64,000 nt of DNA from Kocuria sp. TGY1127_2 (GTDB lineage Bacteria > Actinomycetota > Actinomycetes > Actinomycetales > Micrococcaceae): the NCBI RefSeq assembly GCF_013394385.1, contig NZ_AP022834.1, positions 1,736,001 to 1,800,000 on the forward strand, given 5' to 3'. The notes under the pieces are model-generated. The model was not told the origin of the DNA. It ran no database searches and worked only from the letters and a program-made list of their open reading frames with translations. Shown in pieces: positions 46,970-56,248 of this stretch. The position numbers and the translations under genes were made by a program. Within the stretch, counting starts at the first letter, position 1. Each line of letters opens with the position of its first letter.

Positions 46970-48552
46970 ATTCGGTCCTCCTCTGCCAGGCTCATGAGGT
47001 TACGAGCTCGAAGCACGGCTCGTAACGGAGCAGCAGCCTTGCTGACGGTTTCATCGGCCTCGGTATCCGGTACGGAATCTGCCACAATACCGGCCCCGGC
47101 TTGTACATACGCACGCCCGTTCTTGAGCAGTGCGGTGCGGATCGCGATCGCCATATCCATGTTTCCGGCGAAATCGAAGTAACCCACCACGCCACCGTAG
47201 ACGCCTCGGCGATGAGGTTCGTAATCGTCGAGCAATTGCATAGCCCGTGGCTTGGGTGCTCCGGAGAGCGTGCCCGCCGGGAAGGTGGCCCTCAGGACAT
47301 CGTAGGCATTCGCGTCCTCCCGTATCCGGGCTTCAACGGTCGAAGAAATGTGCATGATGTGACTGAAGCGCTCGATTTCCATGAATTGTGTCACCGCCAC
47401 GGTGCCCGGGGAAGCAATTTTGGACAGATCATTGCGGGAAAGATCCACGAGCATCAAGTGTTCCGAGCGTTCTTTCTCGTCCGCCAGGAGCTCTTCCGCG
47501 AGCGCGACGTCGTGCGCATGCGTGTCTCCTCGCGGCCTCGATCCGGCGATTGGGTGCGTGGTTGCCCTGTCACCGCTGACGGTCACGAGGGCTTCCGGCG
47601 AGGACCCCACGATCGAATACGGTTCTCCGTCCGGATCCTCGAATGTGTACAGGTACATGTACGGCGATGGGTTGGTCTGTCTCAGGACGCGGTACACATC
47701 GAGGGGCAGGGCATCGGTCTCAGCCTCGAATCGTCGAGAAATGACGATCTGGAAGATGTCGCCGTCGTGGATCGCGTGCTTTCCCTCGACGATCGAGTTC
47801 ATGTACTGCTGACGGCTCCACGTTTCTGTGATGTCTTCCTCGAACGGATTGGCTGGAGCGTCGTTGTCCGACAGGTATGACACGGTGGTTCGTCCCAAGG
47901 GCTCCGCCAGATGCTTCAGCATGGAGTGGACGCGGGAGACGGCGTCATCGTAGGCCCAATCCACCCGCTCCGAGGTGCCGTCCCAGTTGATGGCGTTGGC
48001 GACCAAAGTCACCGACCCGTCTTTGTGGTCATGGATCGCCATATCGGAGACCAGGTTGAGGGCGAATTCGGGCAGGTTGAGGTCGTCGGTCGGCGGGTGC
48101 GGCAGTTTCTCCCAATGCCGAACCGTATCCCAGCCCAAGTATCCGACCAGACCCGAGGTCAGGGGCGGCAAATCCTCGAAGGGTTCTGTGTGGAGCATCT
48201 CCAACGTGTCACGTATGGCATCGACCGGACTGCCGTTTGTCCTCGCACCCTCCGGCACCGTGCCCTGCCAGAATGGCTTGCCGTCTTTGGTGGTCAGCGT
48301 TGATCGTGAGGATACGCCGATGAACGAATATCGCGACCACTGGGCTCCAGCATTTGCGGATTCGAGGAGAAAAGTGCCAGGTTTCGCCTGCCCGTCCCGA
48401 GCGACGAGCGAACGGTAGATTCCGATGGGCGTCAGCGAGTCGGCGACGACTTTGATGCTCACCGGTACGACGCGTCGCTGAGCCGCGAGCTCACGGAATT
48501 CCTCTCTGGTGGGGCGAATCTGCCCCGGCAGTTCTTGTTGCTGACTGGTCAT
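46966..48552 (-). CDS. trpE: Anthranilate synthase component I
   Basis: A 528-residue chorismate-using enzyme, the first step of tryptophan synthesis. The N-terminal domain has GTFLLESANAGAQWSRYSFIG; the LLES...S element is the tryptophan feedback site. The C-terminal chorismate-binding domain has EGKHAIHDGDIFQIVISRRFE, NPSPYMYLYTF, GSSPEALVTVSG, HPIAGSRPRG and TFPAGTLSGAPKPRAMQL. No TrpG glutaminase is in the window. It starts 33 nt after hisI; no leader peptide or T-box is visible. Confidence 0.97.
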   Translation of the reverse strand: MTSQQQELPGQIRPTREEFRELAAQRRVVPVSIKVVADSLTPIGIYRSLVARDGQAKPGTFLLESANAGAQWSRYSFIGVSSRSTLTTKDGKPFWQGTVPEGARTNGSPVDAIRDTLEMLHTEPFEDLPPLTSGLVGYLGWDTVRHWEKLPHPPTDDLNLPEFALNLVSDMAIHDHKDGSVTLVANAINWDGTSERVDWAYDDAVSRVHSMLKHLAEPLGRTTVSYLSDNDAPANPFEEDITETWSRQQYMNSIVEGKHAIHDGDIFQIVISRRFEAETDALPLDVYRVLRQTNPSPYMYLYTFEDPDGEPYSIVGSSPEALVTVSGDRATTHPIAGSRPRGDTHAHDVALAEELLADEKERSEHLMLVDLSRNDLSKIASPGTVAVTQFMEIERFSHIMHISSTVEARIREDANAYDVLRATFPAGTLSGAPKPRAMQLLDDYEPHRRGVYGGVVGYFDFAGNMDMAIAIRTALLKNGRAYVQAGAGIVADSVPDTEADETVSKAAAPLRAVLRARNLMSLAEEDRI

Positions 48553-48585
48553 GGTTGCGTCCTTACAACAGTTGGTGTTGAGGGC

Positions 48586-48972
48586 TCAGGCTTCCGCGTC
48601 TCCGACCACCGCAGGAAGCTCACGCCCGTCGAAGCAAGTGCGGGTTCCGGTATGGCATGCGGCCCCGATCTGGTCCACCCGCACCAGTAATGCGTCTCCG
48701 TCGCAGTCGAGAGCCACGGACTTGACGTATTGGCGGTGCCCGGAAGTGTCTCCCTTGCGCCAATATTCTTGGCGAGACCGCGACCAGAAAGTCACGCGTC
48801 CGCTGGTCAGGCTCCGACGGAGTGCTTCGGCGTCCATCCAGCCAAGCATGAGGACCTCTCCGGTGTCATGCTGCTGCACAATGGCGGCAACCAATCCTTG
48901 TGCATCGTATTTGAGGCGCTCTTCGATCTCTCCGGAGAGCGCCGTGTCCTGGGCGCGCGACTGAGTCATCAT
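48586..48972 (-). CDS. hisI: Phosphoribosyl-AMP cyclohydrolase
   Basis: A 128-residue HisI domain, monofunctional (the pyrophosphatase HisE is separate). It catalyses the third step of histidine synthesis. Blocks are [34 protein letters not shown] and [29 protein letters not shown], with the Asp triad and zinc cysteines intact. Two adjacent ATGs (48972, 48969) follow AAAGG; the second has the better spacing, the first is annotated. It is upstream of and on the same strand as trpE. Confidence 0.96.
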   Translation of the reverse strand: MMTQSRAQDTALSGEIEERLKYDAQGLVAAIVQQHDTGEVLMLGWMDAEALRRSLTSGRVTFWSRSRQEYWRKGDTSGHRQYVKSVALDCDGDALLVRVDQIGAACHTGTRTCFDGRELPAVVGDAEA

Positions 48973-49031
48973 CAAGCCTTTACTCTACCGTGTGGTGTCC
49001 CTTTGGCACCCGACGGTCTTAGGATGAGGAC

Positions 49032-49712
49032 ATGAGCGCGATCACAGATCTCAGAAACCAACTCGTCGAAGTCCTTCAAAAGACCGGTCCGGGAAAGCCC
49101 ACACTGTGCGAAGGGTGGAACACCGAGCACATGGTGGCGCATTTGCTCCTCCGCGAGACCCGGCCCGACATCGCGGCAGGAGCCGTTCTGTCCCCGCTGG
49201 CAGCGAGAACCGAAAGGAAGACCGAAGAACTTGCCGAGAAGCTGACCGACGGTCGCCTGTACATGGAAGCGGTCGAGAAATTCGCGCAGGCGAAAGCTCC
49301 CAACCGAATGCACGGAACCGTGGACGAGGGAATGAATTACGTCGAGTACGTGGTCCATCGAGAAGACGTGCTCCGAGGCTCTCCCGCTGCGAATGAAATG
49401 AACGGCGGCGAATCCCGGATCGATCACGAGGACGAAAAGATCTGGAAAACGCTGTCTTCGCAGGGAAAAATGTTCTCCAAGAGCTACCCCGACGGCCTCA
49501 CGATCGTCGGCACCGACGATCAGGGCTCACCCGTTTTCGGACGGGAAACGCTCCGAAAGCCAGCCGAGGCATCCAGGGTCAGCGGGCTCGTGCAAAAGGT
49601 CGTCAAGGCTCCGAGTACGGGCGAACAGGTCACGATCACGGGAACGCCCCTTGAAATCCTTCTGTATCTGTTCGGCCGCCGAGAAGCCGCCGAGGTCGAG
49701 GTCGAATACTGA
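49032..49712 (+). CDS. TIGR03085-family metal-binding protein (DinB/maleylpyruvate isomerase fold)
   Basis: A 226-residue protein of the mycothiol-dependent isomerase/DinB four-helix fold. The family entry is GPGKPTLCEGWNTEHMVAHLLLRETRPDIAAGAVL; the His in MVAHLL is the first metal ligand. NYVEYVVHREDVLRG supplies the H-x-x-D pair. A C-terminal SCP-like beta domain is seen in PSTGEQVTITGTPLEILLYLFGRREAAEVEVE. The catalytic role is unknown. It is a plus-strand gene inserted between hisI and hisF, ending 17 bp from hisF. Confidence 0.88.
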   Translation: MSAITDLRNQLVEVLQKTGPGKPTLCEGWNTEHMVAHLLLRETRPDIAAGAVLSPLAARTERKTEELAEKLTDGRLYMEAVEKFAQAKAPNRMHGTVDEGMNYVEYVVHREDVLRGSPAANEMNGGESRIDHEDEKIWKTLSSQGKMFSKSYPDGLTIVGTDDQGSPVFGRETLRKPAEASRVSGLVQKVVKAPSTGEQVTITGTPLEILLYLFGRREAAEVEVEY

Positions 49713-49728
49713 ACAGATTCCCGCCCAG

Positions 49729-50493
49729 TTATCGGACCTCGAACCCCGCCTCTCGAATCGCGTTCTTGACCTCGTGAATCGCACTGTCCGGCCCGAAATG
49801 GAAGATCGACGCGGCCAGTACCGCATCTGCCCCGGCCCGTATGGCCTCCGGAAAATGCGCGGGTTCGCCGGCGCCGCCCGAAGCGATCAAGGGGACATCC
49901 ACGACGTCCCTGATCGCCCGGATCATCTCCAGGTCGAATCCGTCCCTGGTACCGTCTGCGTCGATGGAGTTCAGCAAGATCTCCCCGACCCCGCGTTCGG
50001 CCGCGTCGCGGGCCCAGTCCAGAGCGTCGATCCCCGTGGACCGTCGTCCGCCATGAGTCGTCACTTCGAAACCGGATGAGGTTTGATCAGTGCGTTTGGT
50101 ATCGACCGACAGCACCAGCACCTGGTTTCCAAAGCGTTCGGCGATGGCGTCGATGACCTCAGGATTGTTGATGGCGGCGGTATTGATCGAGGCCTTGTCC
50201 GCGCCTGCGCGCAGGAGCCGGTCCACGTCTTCGGGTGTGCGGACTCCTCCGCCGACGGTGAGCGGAATGAAGACCTGCTCGGCCGTCTGGGCGACGATGT
50301 CATAGGTCGTCTCGCGTGCGGACGAGGACGCCGTGACATCCAGGAATGTCAGTTCATCGGCTCCAGCGGCGTCGTAACGCTTCGCCAGCTCGACCGGGTC
50401 TCCGGCGTCCCGAAGCCCTTCGAAATTCACTCCTTTGACCACGCGTCCGGCGTCGACGTCCAGACACGGGATCACACGCACAGCTACAGTCAT
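49729..50493 (-). CDS. hisF: Imidazole glycerol phosphate synthase, cyclase subunit
   Basis: A 254-residue TIM barrel that uses ammonia from HisH to make IGP and AICAR. The starting strand [18 protein letters not shown] has the catalytic Asp, and [11 protein letters not shown] and [31 protein letters not shown] follow. Catalytic Asp two is in [21 protein letters not shown], with [13 protein letters not shown]. HisH and HisA are not in this window. Confidence 0.98.
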   Translation of the reverse strand: MTVAVRVIPCLDVDAGRVVKGVNFEGLRDAGDPVELAKRYDAAGADELTFLDVTASSSARETTYDIVAQTAEQVFIPLTVGGGVRTPEDVDRLLRAGADKASINTAAINNPEVIDAIAERFGNQVLVLSVDTKRTDQTSSGFEVTTHGGRRSTGIDALDWARDAAERGVGEILLNSIDADGTRDGFDLEMIRAIRDVVDVPLIASGGAGEPAHFPEAIRAGADAVLAASIFHFGPDSAIHEVKNAIREAGFEVR

Positions 50494-50523
50494 ATTGCTT
50501 TTCCTCCTCGGACCATCGGTCGT

Positions 50524-51369
50524 TCAGAGCCGGGCCGCGGCAATCGGCGACACCAGAATGGCACGGGCTCCGACCTCGTAGAGGCTGTCCATGAGTTGGT
50601 TGGTCGAACGCTGGGGAACCATTGACCGCACGGCGTACCAGCCCTGGCGTTGCAGCGGCGAGACCGTAGGCGCTTCGAGCCCTGGGGTGATCGCGGTGGC
50701 CGCTGCCAGATTCTCTTCGCTCACGTCATAATCCATCAGGACGTACTGTCGGGCGACGAGCACGCCGCGCATCCTGCGGGCTAGGACCTCCAAGCCCGCA
50801 GCGTCTTCGAGACCGCGCCTCTTGATGAGCAGGGCTTCTGACCGCATGATGGGTTCGCCGAAAATCTCCAGGCCCGCCGCACGCATGGTGTTTCCGGTCT
50901 CGACGACGTCCGCAATGGCATCGGCGACACCCAGGCGGATCGAGGATTCGATCGCGCCGTCCAATCGAACGACCGACGCGTCGATCTTCTTTTCGGCCAG
51001 GTAATTGCGCAACAGGCTGGAATAGCTTGTCGCAACCCGCTTTCCCTGCAATTGTTCGATTGCCGAGAACTGCCCCACAGGCCCCGCGAAGTGAAAGGTC
51101 GAACGAGCGAAGTCGAGACCGAGAGCCTCGTCTGCATCGGCCTCCGCGTCCAGAAGCAGATCCCGGCCGGTGATTCCGACATCGAGGGTCCCGTGCCCCA
51201 CATAGACCGCGATATCCCGGGGCCTCAGGTAGAAGAACTCGACCTGATTGACGTCATCGACGATGGCTAGTTCCCGAGTGTCTCGTCGCTGGAGATATCC
51301 GGCTTCGGAGAGCATGGTCTGTGCGGCCTGAGAAAGAGCGCCCTTATTGGGCACGGCTATGCGCAACAT
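50524..51369 (-). CDS. hisG: ATP phosphoribosyltransferase (long form)
   Basis: A 281-residue committed-step enzyme of histidine synthesis. It begins MLRIAVPNKGALSQAAQTML. The PRPP loop is DAIADVVETGNTMRAAGLEIF (E-T-G-x-T), and YVGHGTLDVGITGRDLL lies before it. The last ~75 residues (TVSPLQRQGWYAVRSMVPQR...) form the ACT-like regulatory domain, so it should be the histidine-inhibited homohexameric HisG_L. The frame extends to 51465, but conservation starts at ATG 51369. Confidence 0.97.
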   Translation of the reverse strand: MLRIAVPNKGALSQAAQTMLSEAGYLQRRDTRELAIVDDVNQVEFFYLRPRDIAVYVGHGTLDVGITGRDLLLDAEADADEALGLDFARSTFHFAGPVGQFSAIEQLQGKRVATSYSSLLRNYLAEKKIDASVVRLDGAIESSIRLGVADAIADVVETGNTMRAAGLEIFGEPIMRSEALLIKRRGLEDAAGLEVLARRMRGVLVARQYVLMDYDVSEENLAAATAITPGLEAPTVSPLQRQGWYAVRSMVPQRSTNQLMDSLYEVGARAILVSPIAAARL

Positions 51370-51421
51370 GAAAGTCCTTAAGTCCTTGCGGAAACGATCG
51401 TTCCCGTGGTCCGATGCTGGT

Positions 51422-51685
51422 TCAGAGGTACTTGTAAATATCTTCGGGCTTGAGTCCGCGGGCAATCATCAGGACCTGAAGATGGTAAATCAGCTGTGAG
51501 ATCTCCTCGGAGAGCTCCTCGTCGGTCTGGTATTCGCCGGCCATCCAGACCTCGGCGGCTTCCTCGACCACTTTCTTCCCGATCCCGTGGATTCCGGAAT
51601 CGAGTTCGGCGACGGTCTTGGAGCCAGTCGGCCGGTCGGTGGCTTTGGTGGTCAGTTCAGAGAACAGGTCTTCAAAGGTTTTCAC
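51422..51685 (-). CDS. hisE: Phosphoribosyl-ATP pyrophosphatase
   Basis: An 87-residue all-helical MazG-like enzyme that hydrolyses PR-ATP to [19 protein letters not shown] opens the protein. The metal-binding E-x-x-E is in [14 protein letters not shown], and [20 protein letters not shown] completes the family pattern. It starts at GTG 51685, 23 nt after ribH. It is directly followed by hisG, which produces its substrate. Confidence 0.96.
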   Translation of the reverse strand: MKTFEDLFSELTTKATDRPTGSKTVAELDSGIHGIGKKVVEEAAEVWMAGEYQTDEELSEEISQLIYHLQVLMIARGLKPEDIYKYL

Positions 51686-51708
51686 TTGCCCAGGGTACCC
51701 CGCAGCCC

Positions 51709-52185
51709 TCACACATGAGCGAGTGTTACCGCTGTCTGCACCGCGGCGGCCGTGGCTTCGTAGCCCTTGTCCTCGCTCGAGTACTCCAAACCAGCGCGGT
51801 CGAGAGCCTGCTCGTCGTCGTCGCACGTCAGAACGCCGAAGCCCACGGGTGTGCCGGTCTGGACGCTGACCTGGGTCAGCCCTTCCGTCGCCGCCGCGCA
51901 CACGTACTCGAAGTGAGGGGTGCCTCCCCGGATCACGACGCCGAGCGCCACGACGGCATCGTGTTTGTCCGCAAGACGACGCGCGGCAACGGGCAGTTCG
52001 AAGGACCCCGGTACGCGAACGAGTGTGGCCGACTCGTCGAGACCCGCATCGTGGAGGGCCCGTTGGGCCCCGTCCAGGAGGCCATTCATGACCTGCTCAT
52101 GCCACGATGCGGCTACCACGGCGACTTTCAGCCCTTCGGTCTGAAGTTGGCCGAACGCCGTGCTGGGTGTTCCGATTCCGCTCAT
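51709..52185 (-). CDS. ribH: 6,7-dimethyl-8-ribityllumazine synthase
   Basis: A 158-residue lumazine synthase joining the RibA/RibD-derived pyrimidine with DHBP. Blocks are [33 protein letters not shown] (aromatic/ligand region), [20 protein letters not shown] (phosphate and catalytic His), and [20 protein letters not shown]. It is the last rib gene of the operon, 11 nt after ribA. Confidence 0.97.
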   Translation of the reverse strand: MSGIGTPSTAFGQLQTEGLKVAVVAASWHEQVMNGLLDGAQRALHDAGLDESATLVRVPGSFELPVAARRLADKHDAVVALGVVIRGGTPHFEYVCAAATEGLTQVSVQTGTPVGFGVLTCDDDEQALDRAGLEYSSEDKGYEATAAAVQTAVTLAHV

Positions 52186-52196
52186 GATGTGTCCCC

Positions 52197-52904
52197 TTAG
52201 AGGTCTTCAGTTGGTTGGGTGGGGAGGCCGTCGGAATCTCGAGGCGCGCCCCCTTCGAGGTTTGTCGGAGCAAGCACCAATCGATGGTGCATCCGATCGC
52301 GTTTGGTCGCGAGGTATCGGGCGTTCTCGTGCCGGGGAGGGACCTCGTCGGCTTCCAAGGACCGAACCGTGAGCCCGAGCTCCGCAAGAGCCTCGCCTTT
52401 TGCGGGGTTGTTGGTGATCAGACGCAGATGCGTGATCCCCAGTTCCCGGAGTACACTCGCCGCCTGTCGATAGGCCCGTGGATCCGCGAGGAACCCCAAA
52501 GCCAGGTTCGCCTCGACGGTGTCCATGCCTTCATCCTGCAGAGCGTAGGCCTTGAGCTTGTTGACGAGTCCGATCCCCCGGCCTTCATGACCTTTGACGT
52601 AAATGAGCGTTCCGCCTTGGGCTGAGATCTGTTCGAGGCCTTGGTGGAGTTGGGGACCGCAGTCGCATCGGAAAGATCCGAAGACGTCGCCGGTCAGGCA
52701 TTCGGAGTGGAGCCTGACAAGAGGTGCCGGATTTTCTCCGTCGATTGCGCGCCCCTGGTCGTCCACGGCGGTCGCGCTGAGCAGCTCGTGCTGATCCGGA
52801 AAGGACCAGGCCCGCATCTCGAAGTTCCCGTGAGGTGTGGGTACGAGGACAGGACGGGATGAGTCGACGGGGTCGTCATCGTCATGTGGAGGCTGGCCCA
52901 TCAT
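52197..52904 (-). CDS. ribA: GTP cyclohydrolase II (stand-alone)
   Basis: A 235-residue enzyme opening the imidazole ring of GTP in the first riboflavin step. The zinc cysteines are in [19 protein letters not shown]. The active site is [20 protein letters not shown], and the Tyr-containing block is [17 protein letters not shown] with [12 protein letters not shown]. Usually this domain is the C-terminal half of RibBA in actinobacteria; here it is a separate gene with its own GGAGG and ATG overlapping the stop of the preceding fusion gene. Neutral N-terminal residues 1-20 ([13 protein letters not shown]) look like a former linker. Confidence 0.96.
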   Translation of the reverse strand: MMGQPPHDDDDPVDSSRPVLVPTPHGNFEMRAWSFPDQHELLSATAVDDQGRAIDGENPAPLVRLHSECLTGDVFGSFRCDCGPQLHQGLEQISAQGGTLIYVKGHEGRGIGLVNKLKAYALQDEGMDTVEANLALGFLADPRAYRQAASVLRELGITHLRLITNNPAKGEALAELGLTVRSLEADEVPPRHENARYLATKRDRMHHRLVLAPTNLEGGAPRDSDGLPTQPTEDL

Positions 52905-54196
52905 GCCTCCACGCTTTCGGCATCCATCTGGTTCAGCCTGGCGGCCAATGCCTCGATCGAGATCATCGGCAGACCATGGCGATCGGCGAAGGCCCGCAGA
53001 TCGTCGAAGCGCATCATCGTGCCGTCATCGTGAACGAGCTCGGCAATGTACCCGACCTCCGGTAGTCCGGCGAGCCGGGTCAGTTCCACAGCGGCTTCGG
53101 TGTGGCCCGCTCTGGTACGCACGCCACCGTCGACCGCCCGAAGCGGCAGAATATGTCCGGGCCGGGTCAGGTCATCGGGTGACGAGCTCGATCCGGCCAG
53201 AACGTTGAGGGTTTTGGCTCGGTCCTGAGCACTGATCCCGGTTTCGACACCGTAGGCCGCATCACAGGTGACGGTGTAGGCGGTGGCTTTTGGATCCTCG
53301 TTGTGAGCCACCATAGGCGGCAACTCGAGTGCGTCGGCACGCTGGGCCGTCATCGGAGCGCACACAACACCCGACGAATACCGCACCATGAATCCGAGGC
53401 GAGCTGGGTCGGCCAAAGCGGCCGCGCCGATGAGGTCCCCCTCGTTTTCCCGGTCCTCGTCGTCGACGACGACCACAAGACCTCCCCTGGAAATCACGCG
53501 GATGGCTTCATCAATCGAATCGAATGTCTCCTGGGTTCGGCCGAGCAACGAGGGGGAAGATGCGGTTCCGATCTCCGCCGGCGCGGTCCCGAATTCGTGG
53601 GCGCGCAGCAGGTATTTCGCCACGGCGTCGGTCTCAAGGTTGACGGTGTCTCCCGGTTGGCTCGTACCCAAAGTTGTAGCGCGCAGCGTCGTGGGGATGA
53701 CACCGATTTCGAACCACTGTTGCTGCTCATCGGGTCGGCTCACGGCGGTGACCGTGAGCGAGATGCCGTCCAGTGCGATGGACCCTTTCTCGGCGATCTG
53801 CGGGGCCAGGGCCGGAGGCACGGTCACGCGGATCAACGACCAGTCGGGATGCTCCTCGATGGACTCTATGGTCCCCGTCCCGTCCACGTGGCCCTGGACG
53901 ATATGGCCGTCGAAGCGTCCATCGGCGGGAAGGCACCTTTCCAGATTGACGCGTGATCCTTCTCGTAACGCACCCAGATTCGTACGGACCAGTGTTTCTC
54001 CGATGACGTCGGCGACGAAGAGATCCTTTCCCGCCTCGGTCCGGGTAGCTGTAAGGCATACACCGTTGACGGCCAGCGATCCCCCTTCTGACAGATCTGA
54101 GGCGAGGCGGCCGGCACGTACGCGAAGGACCGCGGAATCCTTGTGCGTTTCGATCTTCTCAACCGTTCCCAAGGTCTCGATGATTCCGGTGAACAT
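52901..54196 (-). CDS. ribE-ribB: Riboflavin synthase alpha (RibE) - DHBP synthase (RibB) fusion
   Basis: A single 431-residue frame carries two enzymes. Residues 1 to about 205 are riboflavin synthase with its two lumazine-binding repeats ([15 protein letters not shown]...[28 protein letters not shown]...[15 protein letters not shown]). Residues about 222-431 are 3,4-dihydroxy-2-butanone-4-phosphate synthase: [19 protein letters not shown] (acidic metal site), [22 protein letters not shown] and [17 protein letters not shown] ~15-residue linker ([10 protein letters not shown]) joins them, without a methionine that could restart RibB. The normal actinobacterial order is ribE then ribBA, so gene boundaries have shifted. 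It is co-transcribed behind ribD (2-nt gap). Confidence 0.95.
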   Translation of the reverse strand: MFTGIIETLGTVEKIETHKDSAVLRVRAGRLASDLSEGGSLAVNGVCLTATRTEAGKDLFVADVIGETLVRTNLGALREGSRVNLERCLPADGRFDGHIVQGHVDGTGTIESIEEHPDWSLIRVTVPPALAPQIAEKGSIALDGISLTVTAVSRPDEQQQWFEIGVIPTTLRATTLGTSQPGDTVNLETDAVAKYLLRAHEFGTAPAEIGTASSPSLLGRTQETFDSIDEAIRVISRGGLVVVVDDEDRENEGDLIGAAALADPARLGFMVRYSSGVVCAPMTAQRADALELPPMVAHNEDPKATAYTVTCDAAYGVETGISAQDRAKTLNVLAGSSSSPDDLTRPGHILPLRAVDGGVRTRAGHTEAAVELTRLAGLPEVGYIAELVHDDGTMMRFDDLRAFADRHGLPMISIEALAARLNQMDAESVEA

Positions 54197-54198
54197 GT

Positions 54199-55278
54199 CT
54201 ACTTCTTTCTGTTGGCCGCAGGCGCGGCGGCGAGGTGGGTGAGGGTGTCTTGTCCGAGAAGCCGAATTCCGGAGGTGGTTCCGTCGGCCTCGGAACCGGC
54301 GGCGTCCACCGCCAGAGAATGGGCATCACTGAGAGTCGCGGTTTCCAAGCCGCCCACGGCGGATCGTCCCGTACCGAAGAGCATTGGGGCCGTGTACCAG
54401 TACATTTCGTCGACCACGCCGTCGGCGAGGAACGCAGAGACGATTCCTGGACCGCCTTCGACAAGCACATGCCGCGCGCCGTCTCGGGCAAGACGTTCCA
54501 AGGCTTCTCGCGGGGACCTGGTGTCGAGCTTGGTGAACCCTGCGTCGAGGTGTATTGCCGCGTACTCCGGCACGTGTCTCAGTCCCATAACGGCCCGGCG
54601 CGGTTGATTCTCCTCAAGCACACCGTCGCGAGTTCGCGTTGTCAGTCGAGGATCGTCGGCAAGGACCGTACCGGTGCCGACGAGAACCGTGTCAACACGG
54701 TTGCGTATCCGATGCCCGTGGTTGCGGGATTCAGGACCCGTGATCCATTGGCTCGTGCCGTCCTGGGCCGCCACGAATCCGTCCAGAGACGCGGCCACTT
54801 TGGCCGTCACGAAGGGGCGTCCAGCCCTTTGGGCCTCCCACCATCGGACGTTGAGGCGATGGGCTTGATCCGAGAGCAGACCGGATCGGACGTCAACTCC
54901 GTGACGCGCGAGGAATCGCCCGCCCCCGGAAGCATTGCTCGTGGTGTCCGATTCGGCGTAGACCACCTTGCGAATCCCGGAGTCGAGGATTGCGTGTGAG
55001 CACGGACCAGTGCGACCCACGTGGTTGCAGGGTTCCAGAGTGACGTAGAGGGTGGTTCCCCGCATGTCGGTCCCTTCCGCTCGCGCCGAGGCGATCAGGT
55101 CGGCTTCCGCGTGCGCCGACCCCCTGCCCAGATGCCGACCGGTGTGAAGGATCCGGCCGGATTCGTCAACCAGAACGGCCCCGACCAGGGGGTTCGCACC
55201 CCGTGGACCGCACAGCGCGACGTCGAGGGCGGTCGTCATGGCCCGCTGATCCGATGCATCGAATTCCGGGGCCATCAC
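54199..55278 (-). CDS. ribD: Bifunctional pyrimidine deaminase/reductase
   Basis: A 359-residue bifunctional enzyme of riboflavin synthesis. The N-terminal deaminase (about 1-145) has [22 protein letters not shown] (catalytic His-x-Glu) and [22 protein letters not shown] (zinc cysteines). The C-terminal reductase (about 155-350) has [32 protein letters not shown] and [15 protein letters not shown]. The GTG start at 55278 overlaps the transporter's TGA, with an ATG directly after as alternative. Confidence 0.96.
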   Translation of the reverse strand: MMAPEFDASDQRAMTTALDVALCGPRGANPLVGAVLVDESGRILHTGRHLGRGSAHAEADLIASARAEGTDMRGTTLYVTLEPCNHVGRTGPCSHAILDSGIRKVVYAESDTTSNASGGGRFLARHGVDVRSGLLSDQAHRLNVRWWEAQRAGRPFVTAKVAASLDGFVAAQDGTSQWITGPESRNHGHRIRNRVDTVLVGTGTVLADDPRLTTRTRDGVLEENQPRRAVMGLRHVPEYAAIHLDAGFTKLDTRSPREALERLARDGARHVLVEGGPGIVSAFLADGVVDEMYWYTAPMLFGTGRSAVGGLETATLSDAHSLAVDAAGSEADGTTSGIRLLGQDTLTHLAAAPAANRKK

Positions 55279-55979
55279 TTGGAATCCTTGTCGACGTCCA
55301 CGGTGGGGTCCGGGAAGCGGGTTTCGACCTGGACCCTGTGCTCACGATTCCTCGTGCGCCACCAGATAAAGAAACCAGTCAGGGTAAAGCAACCGTAGAA
55401 GAGATACATCAGACCTGAAGCGTAATAGCCGACCGAGAAAAGCAACGGTACGCCAACGATGTCGACCGCAACCCAGATGAGCCAGAATTCGACCCAGCCA
55501 CGGGCCATCCCCCATGTCGCGAGGAGAGAGCCCATGAAAATCCATGCGTCGGACCACACGGGTTCGTAGGAGCCGAGTGCTCTGAAGACCGGGGTCAGCA
55601 GTGCGGTGCCCCCGAATAGCGCGACGACCAGGACCAATCGCTCTTTCCACGAAGCCCACCGAGGCGAAACGGCTGCGTGCCCTTGGGATTTCGCAGCTTT
55701 CCACTGGTACCAGCCGTATACGGAGACGATGATGAACATAATTTGACGACCGGCTTGGCCGAGGAGGTTCACGGGGTGCGGTGAGCCGAAGACGGCACCC
55801 AGGAATACCGTGAAGAGCAAGAGGTTGCCGGCGATGCCGATGGGCCAGGCCCAGACCTTGCGACGCATTCCGCCGAGGGCGGACGCGAGGCCGAAAAGGT
55901 TGCCCAGGACCTCGCGCCAGAGAATAAAACCTCCGCCGATAGTCAGCTGAGCGTCGAAGAGCCACCGCAGAATATTCAC
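55275..55979 (-). CDS. ribM: PnuC-family riboflavin transporter (RibM/PnuX type)
   Basis: A 234-residue, roughly seven-helix PnuC-like protein. It has REVLGNLFGLASALGGMRRK, VWAWPIGIAGNLLLFTVFLGA, WYQWKAAK and WMARGWVEFWLIWVAVDIVGVPLLF, the PnuC aromatic-rich core. PnuC usually carries nicotinamide riboside. The place as first gene of the rib operon, directly behind an FMN riboswitch, points to the RibM/PnuX branch that imports riboflavin. It starts at GTG 55979 with AAGGAG 5 nt upstream; the frame to 56042 runs into the riboswitch expression region. Confidence 0.88.
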   Translation of the reverse strand: MNILRWLFDAQLTIGGGFILWREVLGNLFGLASALGGMRRKVWAWPIGIAGNLLLFTVFLGAVFGSPHPVNLLGQAGRQIMFIIVSVYGWYQWKAAKSQGHAAVSPRWASWKERLVLVVALFGGTALLTPVFRALGSYEPVWSDAWIFMGSLLATWGMARGWVEFWLIWVAVDIVGVPLLFSVGYYASGLMYLFYGCFTLTGFFIWWRTRNREHRVQVETRFPDPTVDVDKDSK

Positions 55980-56017
55980 TGTTCTCCTTCCGAGCTGCGG
56001 AGGCTCCGGGGAGAACA
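55980..56017 (-). promoter_or_regulatory. Shine-Dalgarno sequestering hairpin of the FMN riboswitch
   Basis: On the minus strand TGTTCTCC (56017-56010) is exactly complementary to GGAGAACA (55987-55980), which contains the ribosome site of the transporter gene. A second copy of GTTCTCC (56065-56059) could compete for the same site. This layout fits FMN-dependent blocking of translation initiation. Confidence 0.7.
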
Positions 56018-56095
56018 CAACGAACGACTCCACGTCCGGCAAGAAAATCGATCTCTGAGGAGAACGAATATTCCTCGACGTGTGCCGCGTTCTGC

Positions 56096-56234
56096 TCGTG
56101 CGCCTTTATCCAGACTGTACTGTCGGTACCGGAATTTCACCGATTCGGCCGCAGATTCCAAGACTCATTCGAGCCGACTGCGGGTCGCGGACTTTCACCG
56201 CCGGTTCGGAATTTCACCGACCCCCGGAGCACGA
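56096..56234 (-). promoter_or_regulatory. FMN riboswitch (RFN element)
   Basis: The minus-strand RNA has all the conserved RFN blocks in order. P1 TCGTGC / GCACGA closes the ends. GGTCGGTGAAATTCCGAACC is followed by GGCGGTGAAAGTCCGCGACCC, then a variable arm, then TCGGTGAAATTCCGGTACCG, ACAGTACAGTCTGGATAAAGG and the P1 3' strand. It lies immediately after the rpe stop and about 115 nt before the transporter start. It binds FMN and lowers rib operon expression. Confidence 0.97.
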
Positions 56235-56248
56235 TTGCGTGACATTGA

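Noticed and set aside
55275-55979. Calling the PnuC-type gene a nicotinamide riboside transporter
   Set aside because: Family membership alone would allow it, but the position directly behind an FMN riboswitch and in front of ribD fits the riboflavin-importing RibM/PnuX branch better.
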